A DNA stretch of 64,000 bases, taken from Armigeres subalbatus (lineage: Eukaryota; Arthropoda; Insecta; Diptera; Culicidae). Both the position numbers and the translations under genes were made by a program. Where the stretch lies: positions 382,750,654-382,814,653 of the forward strand of contig NC_085141.1 of the NCBI RefSeq assembly GCF_024139115.2. Reading direction: 5' to 3'. The notes below the pieces were generated by a model. The model had not been told where the DNA came from and ran no database searches. It saw nothing but the letters and a program-made list of their open reading frames with translations. This document shows, one piece after another, positions 11,450-23,350 of the stretch (positions are counted from its first letter, which is position 1; the number at the start of each line of letters is the position of its first letter).

Positions 11450-14400
11450 AAAGCACTACCAGCATTAGACGGAAATCCTGATGACCAGGTATTACCTTAT
11501 TTTATATAAAATGACCATTGAAATCAACTATTACTAGAGAGACATTCAGCCTACAAGCAAGATATTCAAGAGAGTAAAGTGTAACAGCCTCAAACTGCAC
11601 CGTCAGTTAATCAGTATGAAACGACATGTTCTTAGAATTCTACCAAACAATTTATCCTACTCATATATCATTACTCCCTTCGAATCGACCCATTTAATAA
11701 CAATTTACTATAAAAAATATGATTCTAAGCAACCAAACCAGGAAAGTTAGCAAGCTCGAGTTCTGTATTCGATAGGTTCCTCTGCACAGGGGTTTCAACT
11801 CCCCTAACGTAGATTTTAAATTAATTCTAATTTAAAACCCCAGTACATCAAAATCAGCAGTTTAGAAACTAAGTTAGTTGCATTTTTGTGTCAAATAGGC
11901 AGACTAATCTTTTTCAACCTTTCCCGTTGCACTTCGCTATTCCCCGTTTAGATCCTTTCCTAGTTTTACGATAATATTTACTTTCGCTAGTAGATCCTTG
12001 GTTGAACAAGTGAAACAAATATCTTTAGTTTCCATCATCAGATAGGTTATTTTATAACAATACAACCCCTTTCACAATCATTTGAATTCAAACATACTGC
12101 GTAAGATTTAAACAGCTTGAAGAGAAAATGAATAAATTGAAAACGCCACCTGCCAGAGTGCGCTGCACTTAACTGCATGGCAATACAGTTCACTAATAGT
12201 AAATTATAATGACATTTAATCAAATACATATATTTACTATCACTTTCAACTATGTAAAGATGCACACTGACGAAAAGTGATTTGCGAATCTATGAAACAA
12301 ATGAAGAAAGTTCACCACACACGGAATGGGAGTTATGGCTCCTAATTTCAACAGCAAAAGAGTAAGATTACGAAAGCATTGTAACTTATCGCGGATTTAG
12401 TACGTATATTTGTCAAAGTAGGTTTTAAGAAAGTGACAGGAAGGTTCGTCAAGGCCAACAGTAAATGCGGATGCGAGTGCGTCAAACTGCGAAAGGGAAC
12501 ACGACAGAGAAGAAAAAAAGCTAGGCATATGATCAAAGATCAGAATGTGCAGATCGGAGTTGCAGCACTTATTAGGTGTTAGTTTCAACGGAATAAAACA
12601 CTGCATAAGAAAGTTATTAGAAAATGTTGTTATACTATCTTAATGTCTAAAGCAGCCGAAATGCCCGTTATGCTTGAGTTAAAAAAATATATTTCTATTC
12701 AATTGACCTTTCCCGTCAAAAATTGTATCTCGTTTTATTGTTTCAGTCGATTCTTTGGATTTCCCAAAGAACCCATATTTTTGAAGCCTCTAACGATTTT
12801 AAAAATTGAATACCGTGATGTGCCCTAATTTATATTATAATATTATAAAAAGCGCATTATAAAATCATTTTTTTTTCAATTTTAGGTACCAGTCAAAATT
12901 GAAAAATCTGGAGGATTACAAAACATCATTGTTGTTGAATGTTTTCACGAAAAATTTGAAAACAAACTTGGTTTAGTACACCAAATAAAAATAATTCAAA
13001 TTGATCCTCCCATCGACCGCCATATTTGCTTGTGCTTAGCACAGTGTCGAAGAATATGATCTAAGTAAACAAATGATTTTACTGTACAAAGGTGGCTACT
13101 TTTTGAAAATATTTGTATCCATTATGCTCTGTTTAATATGTTTATTTGTCATTACTATTGAAAAGTGTGAAATTCTATGTATTTTGTGTTTATTTAGACT
13201 TTCGCTTTGTGCGCGAAATTAGGTATATGAGTGTAATTATGGTGCCTAATTTCGTTTATTGTTGTTGTGTAGTTTCATTTGCAACATTCTAATGATACAA
13301 AAGCAATATAATACACAGGACAGTTTTATACTGAATAGAATCCGAAAAGTTCATTCTCATACGCTTTTTATCTAATTTTCAGGCGGATAACCACCGATAT
13401 CGACTAATGTTGACTTGAAAAATCTTATAGATCAGTGCCTACAATAGCTACCGAATCCGATGTGTAAAATGATGCTAAAATATGCGATGTGTAAAATGAT
13501 GCTAAACTTAGGATAAAACTACAGCAGCTTTTCCGATAATGTATATAATATTGAAGATGTCTTGAATGAAACACATATTTGAAGAAGTCCTATGTAAGAG
13601 ATAGCGAAATTTAAGACTTATTTTCATGACGTCTCGAAAATTTAAACTTTTTTTATACACCAGCTAAACATTGCTCATACAATGCCTTTTTTCTTAAAAT
13701 ATGGTTTATATTTCAGAAGCAAACGATATTCTAGGAATTGTGACTTGTGTCAACTAAAATGCATAAAGTAAAATCTAAGCAAAGCTCCAGGGTCGAAATA
13801 TAGGCACATACCATTTCGACTAAAGAAAGGGTCACTGACGGCTGTCTGATACCGTTATCTGCATATTTTGAACAATGGATGCATGCTTCTATTGGTTAAT
13901 TGATTATATTTCATCAAACCAATAACGATATTCAATTCCAAACATGAGCGAAGTTAGGAACACTTTTGCGTGAAATTAGGAACTATCCTATTTTCTTGCG
14001 CGAAATAAGGAGCATACAACGGTCTCGGATTCATACTCCATTTTTTTTTAAATAGCAGCAAAATTTGCAAATAACATTTTTTTGAGAACCTAGAATCCTT
14101 CTACTACGTGATGCAGTAGTAAATGTTTCCAAATGGCCACTACATGTTTTTTATGAACGTTTTAACTTTGTCAGATCTTAAGTGCACGAAATTAGGGTAC
14201 TTCACGGTACAAAAACCGCAAACAAAAAAAAAATCGTTGGTAAAATCCAAAGAAACGTTGGTAAAATTAAGAAAAATCGTTAGTGATTTTCAGTAGAAAG
14301 TATAGAATTGTTAAATCTACAATTGCAAAAATGTCACATCGGGAAGAACTTTAACAAGAGCAGACTTTTTAAAATAACAGTTTTCTCTAGCATACTTTGA

Positions 14401-14850
14401 AGTTTCGAGAATATTTCGGAATTACCAACAGAAGTTCTTACAGTAAAATGTTCGGAATATTCGCGGAACGTTCCTGTTGAGTTTCTGTTGAATATTTTTC
14501 GAAATTTACTCAGAAAATTCTTGTTTTTTGTTTTGTAGAAGAGTGCGGTTAAAAGAATAAGTGTTTTACCGTTAGCTTGCTCAGTCTAGAAAAAATAAGA
14601 CGAATAGTTTGGCATGGCCAATGTTAAAACAGAAAATTCTTCAGAATATCCGCGGGAGACTCTTTGGAGTTTTCATAGGAAAATTCTCTGAAATTTTTAT
14701 GAAGAATTCTCCGGAATTTGAATTGAAAATTCTTTAGAATTTCCGCGCAAAGTTGTTCAAAATGTAGATTTTAATAATAAAATCTTTGGATTTCAACGGA
14801 AAATTGCTCGGAGTTTTCAAGGAATTTCGTTGGATTTCCAAGGAAAATTA
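11450..14850. other. No gene seen; 3' flank of MYND gene, decayed repeats
   Basis: AT-rich sequence with no recognisable exon. The first part should hold the 3' UTR of the MYND gene, but I could not choose between several AATAAA motifs (for example near 12593 and 12979). From about 14390 to 14848 lies a degenerate array of AAAATTCT/GGAATTT motifs of the type also seen at 9.8, 22.9 and 55.8 kb. Confidence 0.35.
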
Positions 14851-15007
14851 GGGTAACGGTACCAATAGTGGAGGTATTAGTAGATCCACAAAAGAAAATA
14901 TTAAAAAAAAAGATAATTATGGGAAATTTACAGCTTCAATGTCTTAGTCAATAGATAAACTAATAAATTAGCTATTGAAAATGAGATAGATGTCATTTAA
15001 CATCAAC

Positions 15008-15557
15008 TGTTGCGTAACCAAGCAGTGGACTGTAAAACTGCTGCTAGCAAAGCGAACGATGATAAACTAATCCATGTAGCGGGTTGCTAATTATCCACCA
15101 GGTGGCAGCCGTGCCACTAGCGAAGGGCGTGCGTGCCCACGCAGCAATTCCTTTGCGGCCCAGGTGCCGAGAGCGATGCGATGCGAGCGAAGAAAATTAT
15201 TCTTAATTAACTCAGGTCCTAACAAGGACCGATTTCAGGAACGCCAAAAACTGCACCGCGGACCAAGTGAGGGATCAGCCAGAATGGAAGCAACACAAAA
15301 GTTTTAACTGAACATTTTATTCCTCTTTGTTGCAAATGGTTTTATTCTCTTCGTCTTCGTGTTATGAGGATTACTGTACGATGAATCGAAACGAACTGAC
15401 GAACTGACACGCGATGGAGCTCTCGTTATATACTCGCACTGTCTGACTTGTCGAACGCAGCATACTACTTAGGGGCGTGGCTTATGATGGTTGGTGTTGT
15501 TGCTTGTAGTGATGTTTCCTCCGATTCCACTTCAGTGCGCTGACGCGGAACTGAACA
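15008..15557 (-). repeat. 3' LTR of BEL/Pao element
   Basis: 550 bp, with the TG...CA form of LTR ends. It is the downstream LTR in the sense of transcription. It differs from the other LTR mainly in 15320-15370, including one T missing from a T run and G/T exchanges in a CTTCTT run. Confidence 0.93.
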
Positions 15558-15746
15558 TACTCCCGCCGCAGCAAAGAAGTTGCTGTGTTGATCATCCTTG
15601 TCGTCGATCGGTGTGTTGTCCAGAATTGGTAGTGGCGCTAGTTTATGGATCGGTCTTTTGTAGATATGGTCACCAACGCGGACGTCCACAACACGAACTA
15701 AGCCGTCAGAACCCGGTAGGTTCGAACAACTCGACCAATCTTCCAC
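15465..15746 (-). pseudogene. C-terminal end of BEL pol (frameshifted)
   Basis: This frame carries the usual end of BEL polyproteins: a GSDGLVRVVDVRVG segment, then KRPIHKLAPLP. It is in a different frame from the integrase part, so a small indel lies near 15700-15720. The frame has no stop before the LTR and runs about 90 bases into it, ending at 15465. I infer that it once followed the integrase domain directly. Confidence 0.75.
15558..15575 (-). promoter_or_regulatory. Polypurine tract of BEL/Pao element
   Basis: On the minus strand the last bases before the 3' LTR read GCGGCGGGAGTA, a purine-rich run in the right place to prime plus-strand DNA synthesis. It overlaps the end of the pol frame. 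Confidence 0.6.
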
Positions 15747-17330
15747 TGTTGAGTTGGAACTTTATCTTCTTTCAAGAGGACGACAGTATCAATAGCCACG
15801 TTAACCTTTTTTCTAGTCCACTTTCCTCTGGACTGGAGCTCTACCAAATACTCGTGAGACCAGCGTTTCCAAAAATGCTGTCTCAGCTGCTGGATGTGTT
15901 GCCAACGGTGTAAACGATTTATGGGAATATCGGAATAGGAGGGTTCAGGAATGGCTGTTAAGGGTCTGCCAATAATTAGATGCCCGGGGGTCAAAACTTC
16001 AGGGTCATTTGGGTCGCAAGAATGGGAATAAAGGGGTCTTGAATTGAGAATTGCTTCAATTTGACACAAAAGAGTCGCAAATTCCATAATCGTAAAATTT
16101 ACTGATTGATAGACGCGATTCAGGATAGGTTTAACGCTTTTTACTTCCGCCTCCCACAAGCCTCCGAAGTGAGGCGCATTTGGAAGAATGGTTGTCCACT
16201 TTATTTCGTTAACCTGGCAGAAAATAGCAATCTTGTTATTGGTGACATCAGATTGAAACAGTCTATAGAGTTCGTGCAGTGCCGATTTTGCACCGATAAA
16301 ATTAGTACCGTTGTCGCTATATATTTCTTCTGGAACTCCTCTTCGCGAGACAAATCGTTGAAGTGCCGCAAGAAATCCATCCGTCGAAAGATCTTCGACT
16401 GCTTCCAGGTGTATGCTTTTGGATACCATGCAGACAAACAGACAAATATATCCTTTCACGGGAGTCGCTTTTCTGGCCGTTTGTTTAACGTAGATAGGTC
16501 CAGCATAATCGATCCCAACCTTCGAGAATGGTGGAGCCACGTTGATGCGACATGAAGGTAGGTCGCCCATGAACTGGTTGGCTAGTCTTGGGTTCATTTT
16601 GAAGCAGGTAATACAGTTTCGTGTCACCAAACGCACGGTCGATCTCGCGTTCATTAACCAATACTTTTGCCTAAGCGCGGCAATCACACAGTTAGGCCCA
16701 GCGTGTAGCTTCTCTCTGTGAATGTCGGCTATCAGTGCCCGCGTGACCGGATGCTTATTCGGTAGAATCCATTGATGTCTTGCATCGTCGGAAAGAGAAG
16801 AGTGTCGAATTCTGCCACCAACGCGCAGGATGTCGTCGCTGTCGAGATACGGATTAAGGTTTCCAATTCGCTTACATGGTTTACCGTGCCGGATGCGGTC
16901 AATTTCATCGGGTAGCTCTTGCCTTTGAATCGATCGTATGATTCGTTTAGTCGCTTCTCGTAACTCGTTAATTGATGGATGCTTGGTAAGATTCCTGTGT
17001 TCAGGTTTGGACCTGGTATTAGAACAAAAACGTATAACGTAAGCCACAACTCTTTGCATTTTACGAAATGAGTTCGTTTTTTCAAAAATCGGGAGGGTTC
17101 CATCTTGAACCGCTACATTAGCAATCGTCTGTGGCTTAAGCTCTGGAATTTCGCTTTCATTCATCGCTTCTGGTGTTTCTTCTATATACTCAGCCTTTCG
17201 AAGAAATGATGGTCCGTTCCACCACAAACTGCTTTTTGACAAGGCTGCTGAAGTCATTCCACGCGACACTATATCAGCAGGGTTGTCAGCTGACCGCACG
17301 TATTTCCACACAAAGTTGCCTTGGGATTTT
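15698..17330 (-). pseudogene. BEL integrase part of pol
   Basis: About 540 residues. The start matches the end of the RNase H region (WKYVRSADNPADIVSRG). Next comes an HHCC zinc-binding region (HREKLHAG, later CITC). The integrase core follows with apparent D,D,E residues in GIDYAGP, YSDNGTNF and GLWEAEVK. Then comes the DUF5641-like region (LTPGHLIIGRPL). The integrase itself looks intact. It joins the RT/RNase H part only through a frameshift near 17310-17345. Proviral DNA integration is the family role. Confidence 0.85.
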
Positions 17331-19110
17331 ATCTCCGAGACTCGCTTTGACGAATATCTGTAGTTTGTCGAGAGACTTGTTAATCCAAGCTAGTACCACT
17401 TGACTATCGCTCCAAAGAACTACGGGAATATGCTCCAATTCCATCGCAGAAATAACTTTGCTTGCCAGTCGATGTAACTGCAATGGCTGCATTGGTTCTT
17501 TCCTGGGAATTGTAAGCGGTGTAATTGGGCACACCTTTGATTTACTCGTTACCAAACTCATAGTTGCAGTGCCGTCAGCATGCAAGGACCGTATGTAGAT
17601 ACATGCGTCGGAAAATCCGTGAATTTCAATCGTAACTGCGCCATCCACAAACACCCGTCTAGGGATCCGAAATTGCCCGTCTGAAGGTAAAGCAGCTAAA
17701 AATGTCTTCCACAGTTGCGCAAGATCTTCATCCACCTTATCGTCCCAGTCCAACTTCCGCTTCCAAACTTCTTGCATTAGAATTTTCGCAAGAACAATAA
17801 CGGGAGATAGCAATCCAAGAGGATCAAACAGTCTTGCTATCATTGATAGAATCTGACGCTTTGTTGGGTTTGCTGTAGTACAATCTGGCTGTGAAATGAA
17901 GATAAGCATGTCATCATTGGGATCCCACATCAGTCCTAATGCTTTGATCACTTCATTTGCGACAGTGCCTTCGATGTTTACCAACTTGTCCAAATCTTCA
18001 TTAGGAAGATGCTTTAGAAAATGACTGTCGTTAGCTGCCCATTTGTGTAAGTGAAATCCGCCGAGTTTGAGAAGAGAAATCAGCTCCTTCTGAAGATTCA
18101 TAACTTCCTCTAGATCATCTCCACCAAACAGCAAACACCAAAAAGCCTTTCTTACCACTTCAGCAGCTCGAGGGTGTGATCTCTCCTCATCTCGCGCTAA
18201 TTGATCCAGAGCTCTTATGGCCAAGAACGGAGCGGCTGCCATTCCGTATGTGACGGTTTGCAATTCCAATACTCGAATCGGATCCTTTTGAGACTTTCGC
18301 CAGAATATTCGTTGCAGTGGAGTGTGGCAACTTGCAATCAGTATTTGCCGATACATTTTCTCAATGTCGGCGCTTAGAACGTATCGATGCTTCCGAAACA
18401 TCAGGATGATCATTTGCAGATCTGGCTGGATTGTTGGACCAACCATCATCTCATCGTTTAAAGACTTTCCAAAAACTTTCGCTGACGCGTCAAACACAAC
18501 ACGGCACTTTGTTGTAGTGTTCGATGGTCTAAGTACCGCATGGTGGGGCAGATACCATTTAAGGATGCCTTCGGAATCCTGTTCCTCATTTATCTCTTTA
18601 CAGTGTCCCAGATGTTCATACTCCTCCATGAATTGGTCATACTGTTCCTTTACTTCTGGCTGCTTGAATAATTTAGACTCCATTGCGTGAAATCGTCTTA
18701 ATGCCATCTGACGCGAATCGCTTAGCTGTTTACAGGTTTCCCGCAAAGGCAGTTGAACTACATATCGACCTTCGGAGGTACGACGGAATGTAGACTGAAA
18801 ATGGGCATCGCACTCTTCAGCCTCGGATGGTACGTTTTGTTCTATATCCACACTCTCCAATTTCCAGAAACGCTGAATTTGTTCACTCAATTGATCTGAC
18901 GACGATATTGCGGTGTGTGAGAAAGCGACAGATCCAGATATCAATTCGCCAGTGATTTTTCCTCCAACAAGCCATCCAAATTGTGAGTCCAGGAGAATCG
19001 GAAGGTTCTCTGATAGTTTGACTCGTCCGGGCTTCATCAGGTCGTTGAACCACTCCATCCCGATCAATAAATCCACTTGACCAGGTTTGTAGAATGTGGG
19101 TCTGCCAAGA
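17286..19110 (-). pseudogene. BEL reverse transcriptase/RNase H part of pol
   Basis: An open stretch of about 610 residues. RT motif A is visible (VLSADIEKMYRQI) and motif B (YGMAAAPFLA). Where the family has its YVDD catalytic box, this copy reads AFWCLLFGGDD (about 18140-18165), so both catalytic aspartates appear deleted or replaced. In RNase H, GFSDA and SDSQ are present, but the usual residues after GFSDAS are missing. The part starts after a one-base frameshift near 19108 and ends with a stop soon after the frameshift near 17320. Confidence 0.85.
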
Positions 19111-19580
19111 GTATCCCAGACGGAATGTTCCACGAAGCAATATCGATTTCAAAAGTCGGCAAAATTCCGGTGATCTTACGAGAAACCAAGCAATCCAATT
19201 CTATTTTGAAGCTGCTATACCTGGAGAAGACTCGAATCCATGCCTTATGTCGTACGTTGGACTTGATGTTGCTAACCCCGGTGATTGATATATTCGCTTC
19301 TTCCTTCTGCAGTCCTAGCTTGTTGGCCATTGACTCTGAGATGAAATTAATCTGCGAGCCGCTATCTAGGAGTGCTCGACATGTATGCGGCTGCCCATGC
19401 TTATCCAAGACAATCACTTGTGCTGTGAGAAGCAACACCTGCTGCGCTGGGTTCCCACACGTATTAGAGTATGCGGCAGTGACTTCGTTAGTGTTTGATG
19501 AACCTTCTTCTGGATTTACTGTTGTTTTGTCGATGAATGCTGTTGCTGATGCACAGGAACTTGCTGTATTTTACCCATGT
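19064..19580 (-). pseudogene. BEL protease part of pol
   Basis: The frame holds a retropepsin-like signature: QVLLLTAQVIV, then CRALLDSGSQINFI, where DSG is the aspartic protease site. The frame is shifted by -1 relative to gag; the two overlap for about 70 bases (19516-19580). It is shifted again at 19108, where one base seems lost between the ILLADP motif and the FYKPGQVDLLIG motif of the next part. Normal BEL elements read through both points. Confidence 0.75.
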
Positions 19581-20872
19581 CCGATGAACGAGATCCTTCT
19601 CCATGAAGTAGAGTGTGGTGTTTTCGCTGACACTTTGAACACGATTTCGATGAAGGACAATTTACTCCACGATGGCCTCGCCTTAAGCAGTTGAAACAAA
19701 CCTGCTTGTCACGCACTAGTTTAAGCCGGTCTTGGATCGTTAATTCGTAGAACTTAGGGCACTTGAAAGCAAAATGATCACCATCACAGAACTCACAGCT
19801 AATTGACACGGTTGCTGTATTCACTCGCGAATTCGATTGCTTATTCGACACTGGTTTCCCTTTAAGCGACGTTTGGTTTGACTGTTTTTGATTGCTATTG
19901 ACAGTGGACAACTGGCATCTTTCAAGAATGGAAATGCGATTTTTCAAAAATGCTATTGTGTCATCATAGCTTGGAAGTTCCCCATGTTCCATAGTAGATT
20001 CCCATGCTCTCTTGCTCTCGTTGTCTAGAGCATTGGTAAGGATGTGTACGATAATCAATTCGGACACTCCAGTAAAGTCTTGCCCCAAAAATTTTAAATT
20101 TTCGACGTGACCCACACAAGTATCGACCAGGTTTCGAAGTTCACAATGACCCTCTTTGAACAATCTTTTAATATTTAGCAGCCCAGAAATATGAAGATCA
20201 ACCATGCGCCTTTTATCCTCGAACCTCTCTTCTAGTATTTCCCATGCACGGTCGTAATTACCATCAGATATGGTTTTCGCATCAATGAGACCGGCAGCAT
20301 TCCCAATCAATGATTTTTCTAAATGGTAGAGCTTTATTCGCGGCGGTTCATTCGACTTGTCCACCACATCCTTAAACATAATTTTAAACTTCTCCCACTG
20401 CTCGTATTTACCATCAAAGGTAGGGATGGCACGAGGAAGCGATTGCTGTATAACCAACGGTTGCTGAATTGCATGTTGGTTAACAGAAGTTTGAGAGTTG
20501 GGCGTGGTAGAATTCTCGAGCCAGGTTTCGAGAAAAACTGATACTATTTCGTGTACTGTTTCAAATTCCTCGTACTTACTATTTTGATCCTCTCTCATTT
20601 CCGGCGCCACCACCGCCACGATTCGTTCGTGGTAGTTGTGAAATTCGTTGTATGCAGCCTCCAGTCTCTTCATGTACACCTTCACTTGTGGCAGCGTAAG
20701 CGCTGTTGCCTCCATCTTCTCAATGTGTTCTTCATGCGAGTGATCTTCCTTTTGACAATCCTCGAAGATTCACCAGAGTATCATAGTCTTCCATTTCAAC
20801 ACTATCACGGCCAGCGGCACCGCCAGTGCCTCCCGCCGCACCACCAGTTGTTTTTAGAGGAGTTCTTTTCAT
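19516..20872 (-). pseudogene. BEL gag (DUF1759 and zinc knuckles)
   Basis: The main frame (20715-19516) has a coiled N-terminal part, a DUF1759-type Gag core (PTFDGKYEQWEKFKIMFKD onward, about residues 98-260) and three Cys/His zinc knuckles (CEFCDGDH, CFNCLRRGHRGVNC, CSKCQRKHHTLLH). A better start is the ATG at 20872-20870, which opens a Gly/Ala-rich N-terminus in another frame. That frame stops near 20734 after a segment that joins the main frame near 20760, so a frameshift is likely there. Gag packages the element RNA in virus-like particles. Confidence 0.85.
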
Positions 20873-21049
20873 TGTTTTTTTTTGTTTTACTTTGTTTCAC
20901 CAATTCACAGTATTTTCACTTTTCCAACTTGCACTGTCTTTTTCCACCTTTATTTTTGCTTCCAACTAGCCAACCCACTCACTCGAATCCAGGGCACACA
21001 TTGATGGCAGTAATCGATGACCAAATCCAATATCCAAAAAAAGTTCCAA

Positions 21050-21067
21050 TCCGGTTCGCACGGACCA
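21050..21067 (-). promoter_or_regulatory. Primer binding site of BEL/Pao element
   Basis: Two bases after the 5' LTR on the minus strand comes TGGTCCGTGCGAACCGG, starting with the TGG that pairs to a tRNA 3' CCA end. I could not identify the tRNA from memory. Confidence 0.6.
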
Positions 21068-21069
21068 AA

Positions 21070-21620
21070 TGTTGCGTAACCAAGCAGTGGACTGTAAAAC
21101 TGCTGCTAGCAAAGCGAACGATGATAAACTAATCCATGTAGCGGGTTGCTAATTATCCACCAGGTGGCAGCCGTGCCACTAGCGAAGGGCGTGCGTGCCC
21201 ACGCAGCAATTCCTTTGCGGCCCAGGTGCCGAGAGCGATGCGATGCGAGCGAAGAAAATTATTCTTAATTAACTCAGGTCCTAACAAGGACCGATTTCAG
21301 GAACGCCAAAAACTGCACCGCGGACCAAGTGAGGGATCAGCCAGAATGGAAGCAACACAAAAGTTTTAACTGAACATTTTTATTCCTCTTTGTTACAAAT
21401 GGTTTTCTTCTCTTCTTCTTCTTGTTATGATGATTACTGTACGATGAATCGAAACGAACTGACGAACTGACACGCGATGGAGCTCTCGTTATATACTCGC
21501 ACTGTCTGACTTGTCGAACGCAGCATACTACTTAGGGGCGTGGCTTATGATGGTTGGTGTTGTTGCTTGTAGTGATGTTTCCTCCGATTCCACTTCAGTG
21601 CGCTGACGCGGAACTGAACA
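21070..21620 (-). repeat. 5' LTR of BEL/Pao element
   Basis: 551 bp, about 99% identical to the other LTR by eye. It is the promoter LTR because the primer binding site follows it on the minus strand. Confidence 0.93.
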
Positions 21621-21973
21621 TCAACAATTACCAAATATTGCTTGTACCACTATGGGTACACTGTTCCTTTAGTGGCAGTAAAAAATAATTTTGGTTCCCA
21701 TAGTGGTGTATCCATTGGTTTCTTATGAGACTTGCCACTATTGGTATAGTTGCACCACTATAGGTGCAAGGGAGCCAATTTTGTTAAGGAAAATCATTGT
21801 TTTCAATAGTTTTTCAAGCGAAATCTTAAGATAAGTTGCATTTAACATGATATTTAAAGCACAACGCATCAACTGAAACCATCGTAAAGTGTATAAATAT
21901 GATAAATCTCATTAAAACCCCACTAGCTCCACTATTGGTGCTACCTCCACTAAGGGTACGGTTACCCTAATTA

Positions 21974-22231
21974 TTCAGCAGACGTTTCATAACTGCAAGT
22001 CATTGAACTGCAATGCTTTTTGACTGCAATTCGATAGTTGCAACAGTTTTGCAGTTATCGGACAAAGCGATGTCAAACAAAGTCGATGATAACTGCATTG
22101 TGCTGCACAATCAGGTGCACTTCTATTGCATCTGACGTCGACTGACAACCGTTTGATGTCTAGAATGCGTTGCAGTCATCGAATGGCATTCGCTAACTGA
22201 AACGTAAACATTTTGCAGTTATTTAACGACT
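21974..22231. mobile_element. Small MITE-like repeat with TAACTGCAA ends
   Basis: Ends read AGACGTTTCATAACTGCAA (left) and AGTCGTTAAATAACTGCAA (right, inward). The interior has several more copies of ACTGCAA/TTGCAGT in both orientations. It lies directly after the TA of the previous MITE. I see no clear target duplication. Confidence 0.4.
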
Positions 22232-22239
22232 AGTGTATT

Positions 22240-22830
22240 GTCCATAAGAAATTCTTGGGAAATTCCATAGGCTGAAAGCAAAATACGGCCGAACTGGTAT
22301 TTTGACCAAAAAAGTCGTTTTCCCTAACAGGTCGTTTGGTTGAAATAATTATTTGGCCGAATAGGTCATCAGCCCGAAATTCCGTTTCGCCGAAATGGTC
22401 GTTTGACAGAATGGGTAATTTAGCCGAAAATGTTGTTTGGCTCAACGAGTCACATGGCCAAATGTAAATTACTGAACGTATATCCGAAACTGCTATTAGG
22501 TCGAAAATGGTTTGTCCGCAAATGTTGTTTGGCCGAAAACGACATATAAAAAAACGACATAAATGACATAAAGGGACATTCGACCCGAACTGGTAGTTTG
22601 GCCGAAAAAATCGTTAGACCGAATAGTTCATTTTTGACCGAAAATGCCGTTTGGTGCAGTCGTTTGGCAGAAAAAGCCAATTGGCCCGAAAATGTCCTTT
22701 CTGCAAAACAACCCTTTCGGCCAAACGGCATTTTCTGTCAAATGACCTATTCGGGTAACGACTTCTTACAAAATTTAATTCTTACCAAACTGCATTTTTG
22801 GTCAAATGAGTATTTCAAAGTTTTTTTTTA
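22240..22830. repeat. Degenerate minisatellite of GGCCGAAA units
   Basis: About 590 bp made of diverged tandem units of roughly 20-24 bp. The core is TTTGGCCGAAAATGtcGTT on the plus strand, and a few units are inverted. The open frames here (for example 22450-22731) are products of the repeat and are not called as genes. Confidence 0.7.
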
Positions 22831-22854
22831 AATTTACATTTTTTACATTTTGAA

Positions 22855-23335
22855 TAATCTTTCGCGGAAGCTTTGAAGCATTTTTGAAAATTCCAGGAAG
22901 TCAAATATTCCGAAGAATTTTCTGTTTTAACGTTGGCTATGCCAAACTAGTCATCTTAATTAATCTAGATTGAGAAAATCAACGTTATAAAGCATATTTT
23001 GTGTAAATTTTGAAGAGTACTCAAAAGAAACTTTCCGCGGATATTCGGAATATTTTTCTGTAGAAATTTGGAACAACTTCTGATGACTTCAACAACAATA
23101 TCCTGATAAGATTCTCATGTAAATTTCGAAGTTTTTTTTTTGCTGAAATTCCAAACAGCTTCCGTTGGGTAATCCAAAGAGCTCCACTTGGTATTTCCAA
23201 AGAATTCTCGAAACCCCAAAAAAAATTCTCAGTACTTTATGCGAGTTTTTTCTTAGTTTTTGCGTAGAGTTTTTAGAAATTTCAATAACTTTCAAGATAA
23301 TCATTGGTATTTTTACGAAAAATTCTCTGGTGTTT
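22855..23335. repeat. Degenerate AATTCT/GGAAATTT repeat array
   Basis: Diverged units around TTCCGCGGATATTCGGAA and AAAATTCTC motifs, about 25-30 bp each. The same family appears at 9.82-10.09, 14.39-14.85 and 55.77-57.07 kb. Confidence 0.45.
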
Positions 23336-23350
23336 CAATGAGATGTTGTA

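Larger units (their letters stand above)
15008..21620 (-). mobile_element. BEL/Pao LTR retrotransposon, full length but defective
   Basis: A 6.6-kb element read on the minus strand. Two near-identical LTRs (15008-15557 and 21070-21620) begin TGTTGCG and end CTGAACA on the plus strand. TCAAC target duplications lie at 15003-15007 and 21621-21625. The internal order is gag with DUF1759 and zinc knuckles, protease, reverse transcriptase, RNase H, integrase and the DUF5641-like C-terminus, which is diagnostic of BEL/Pao. Members normally have one long gag-pol frame. Here the frame is broken at about five points and the RT active site is lost, so this copy cannot work alone. The LTRs differ by about 5 substitutions and 1 indel in 550 bp, so the insertion is young. 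Confidence 0.93.
14851..21967. mobile_element. MITE split by the BEL element
   Basis: The left end GGGTAACGGTACC at 14851 and the right end, which reads GGGTAACCGTACC inward at 21967, form terminal inverted repeats. TA flanks both sides (14849-14850 and 21968-21969). Inner motifs such as CCACTATTGGT/ACCAATAGTGG recur inside each end. The native element is about 500 bp (14851-15007 plus 21621-21967). The LTR retrotransposon at 15008-21620 is inserted in it. Confidence 0.6.

Noticed and set aside
16106..16555. 149-codon plus-strand frame
   Set aside because: Antisense to the BEL integrase, which has clear motifs on the other strand.
19077..19694. 205-codon plus-strand frame
   Set aside because: Antisense to the BEL protease region, no family resemblance.
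20551..21132. 193-codon plus-strand frame
   Set aside because: Antisense to gag leader and primer region of the BEL element; Leu/His/Phe-rich shadow text.
22450..22831. Open frames on both strands with repeated F-x-AK text
   Set aside because: Produced by the GGCCGAAA minisatellite; no conserved protein.
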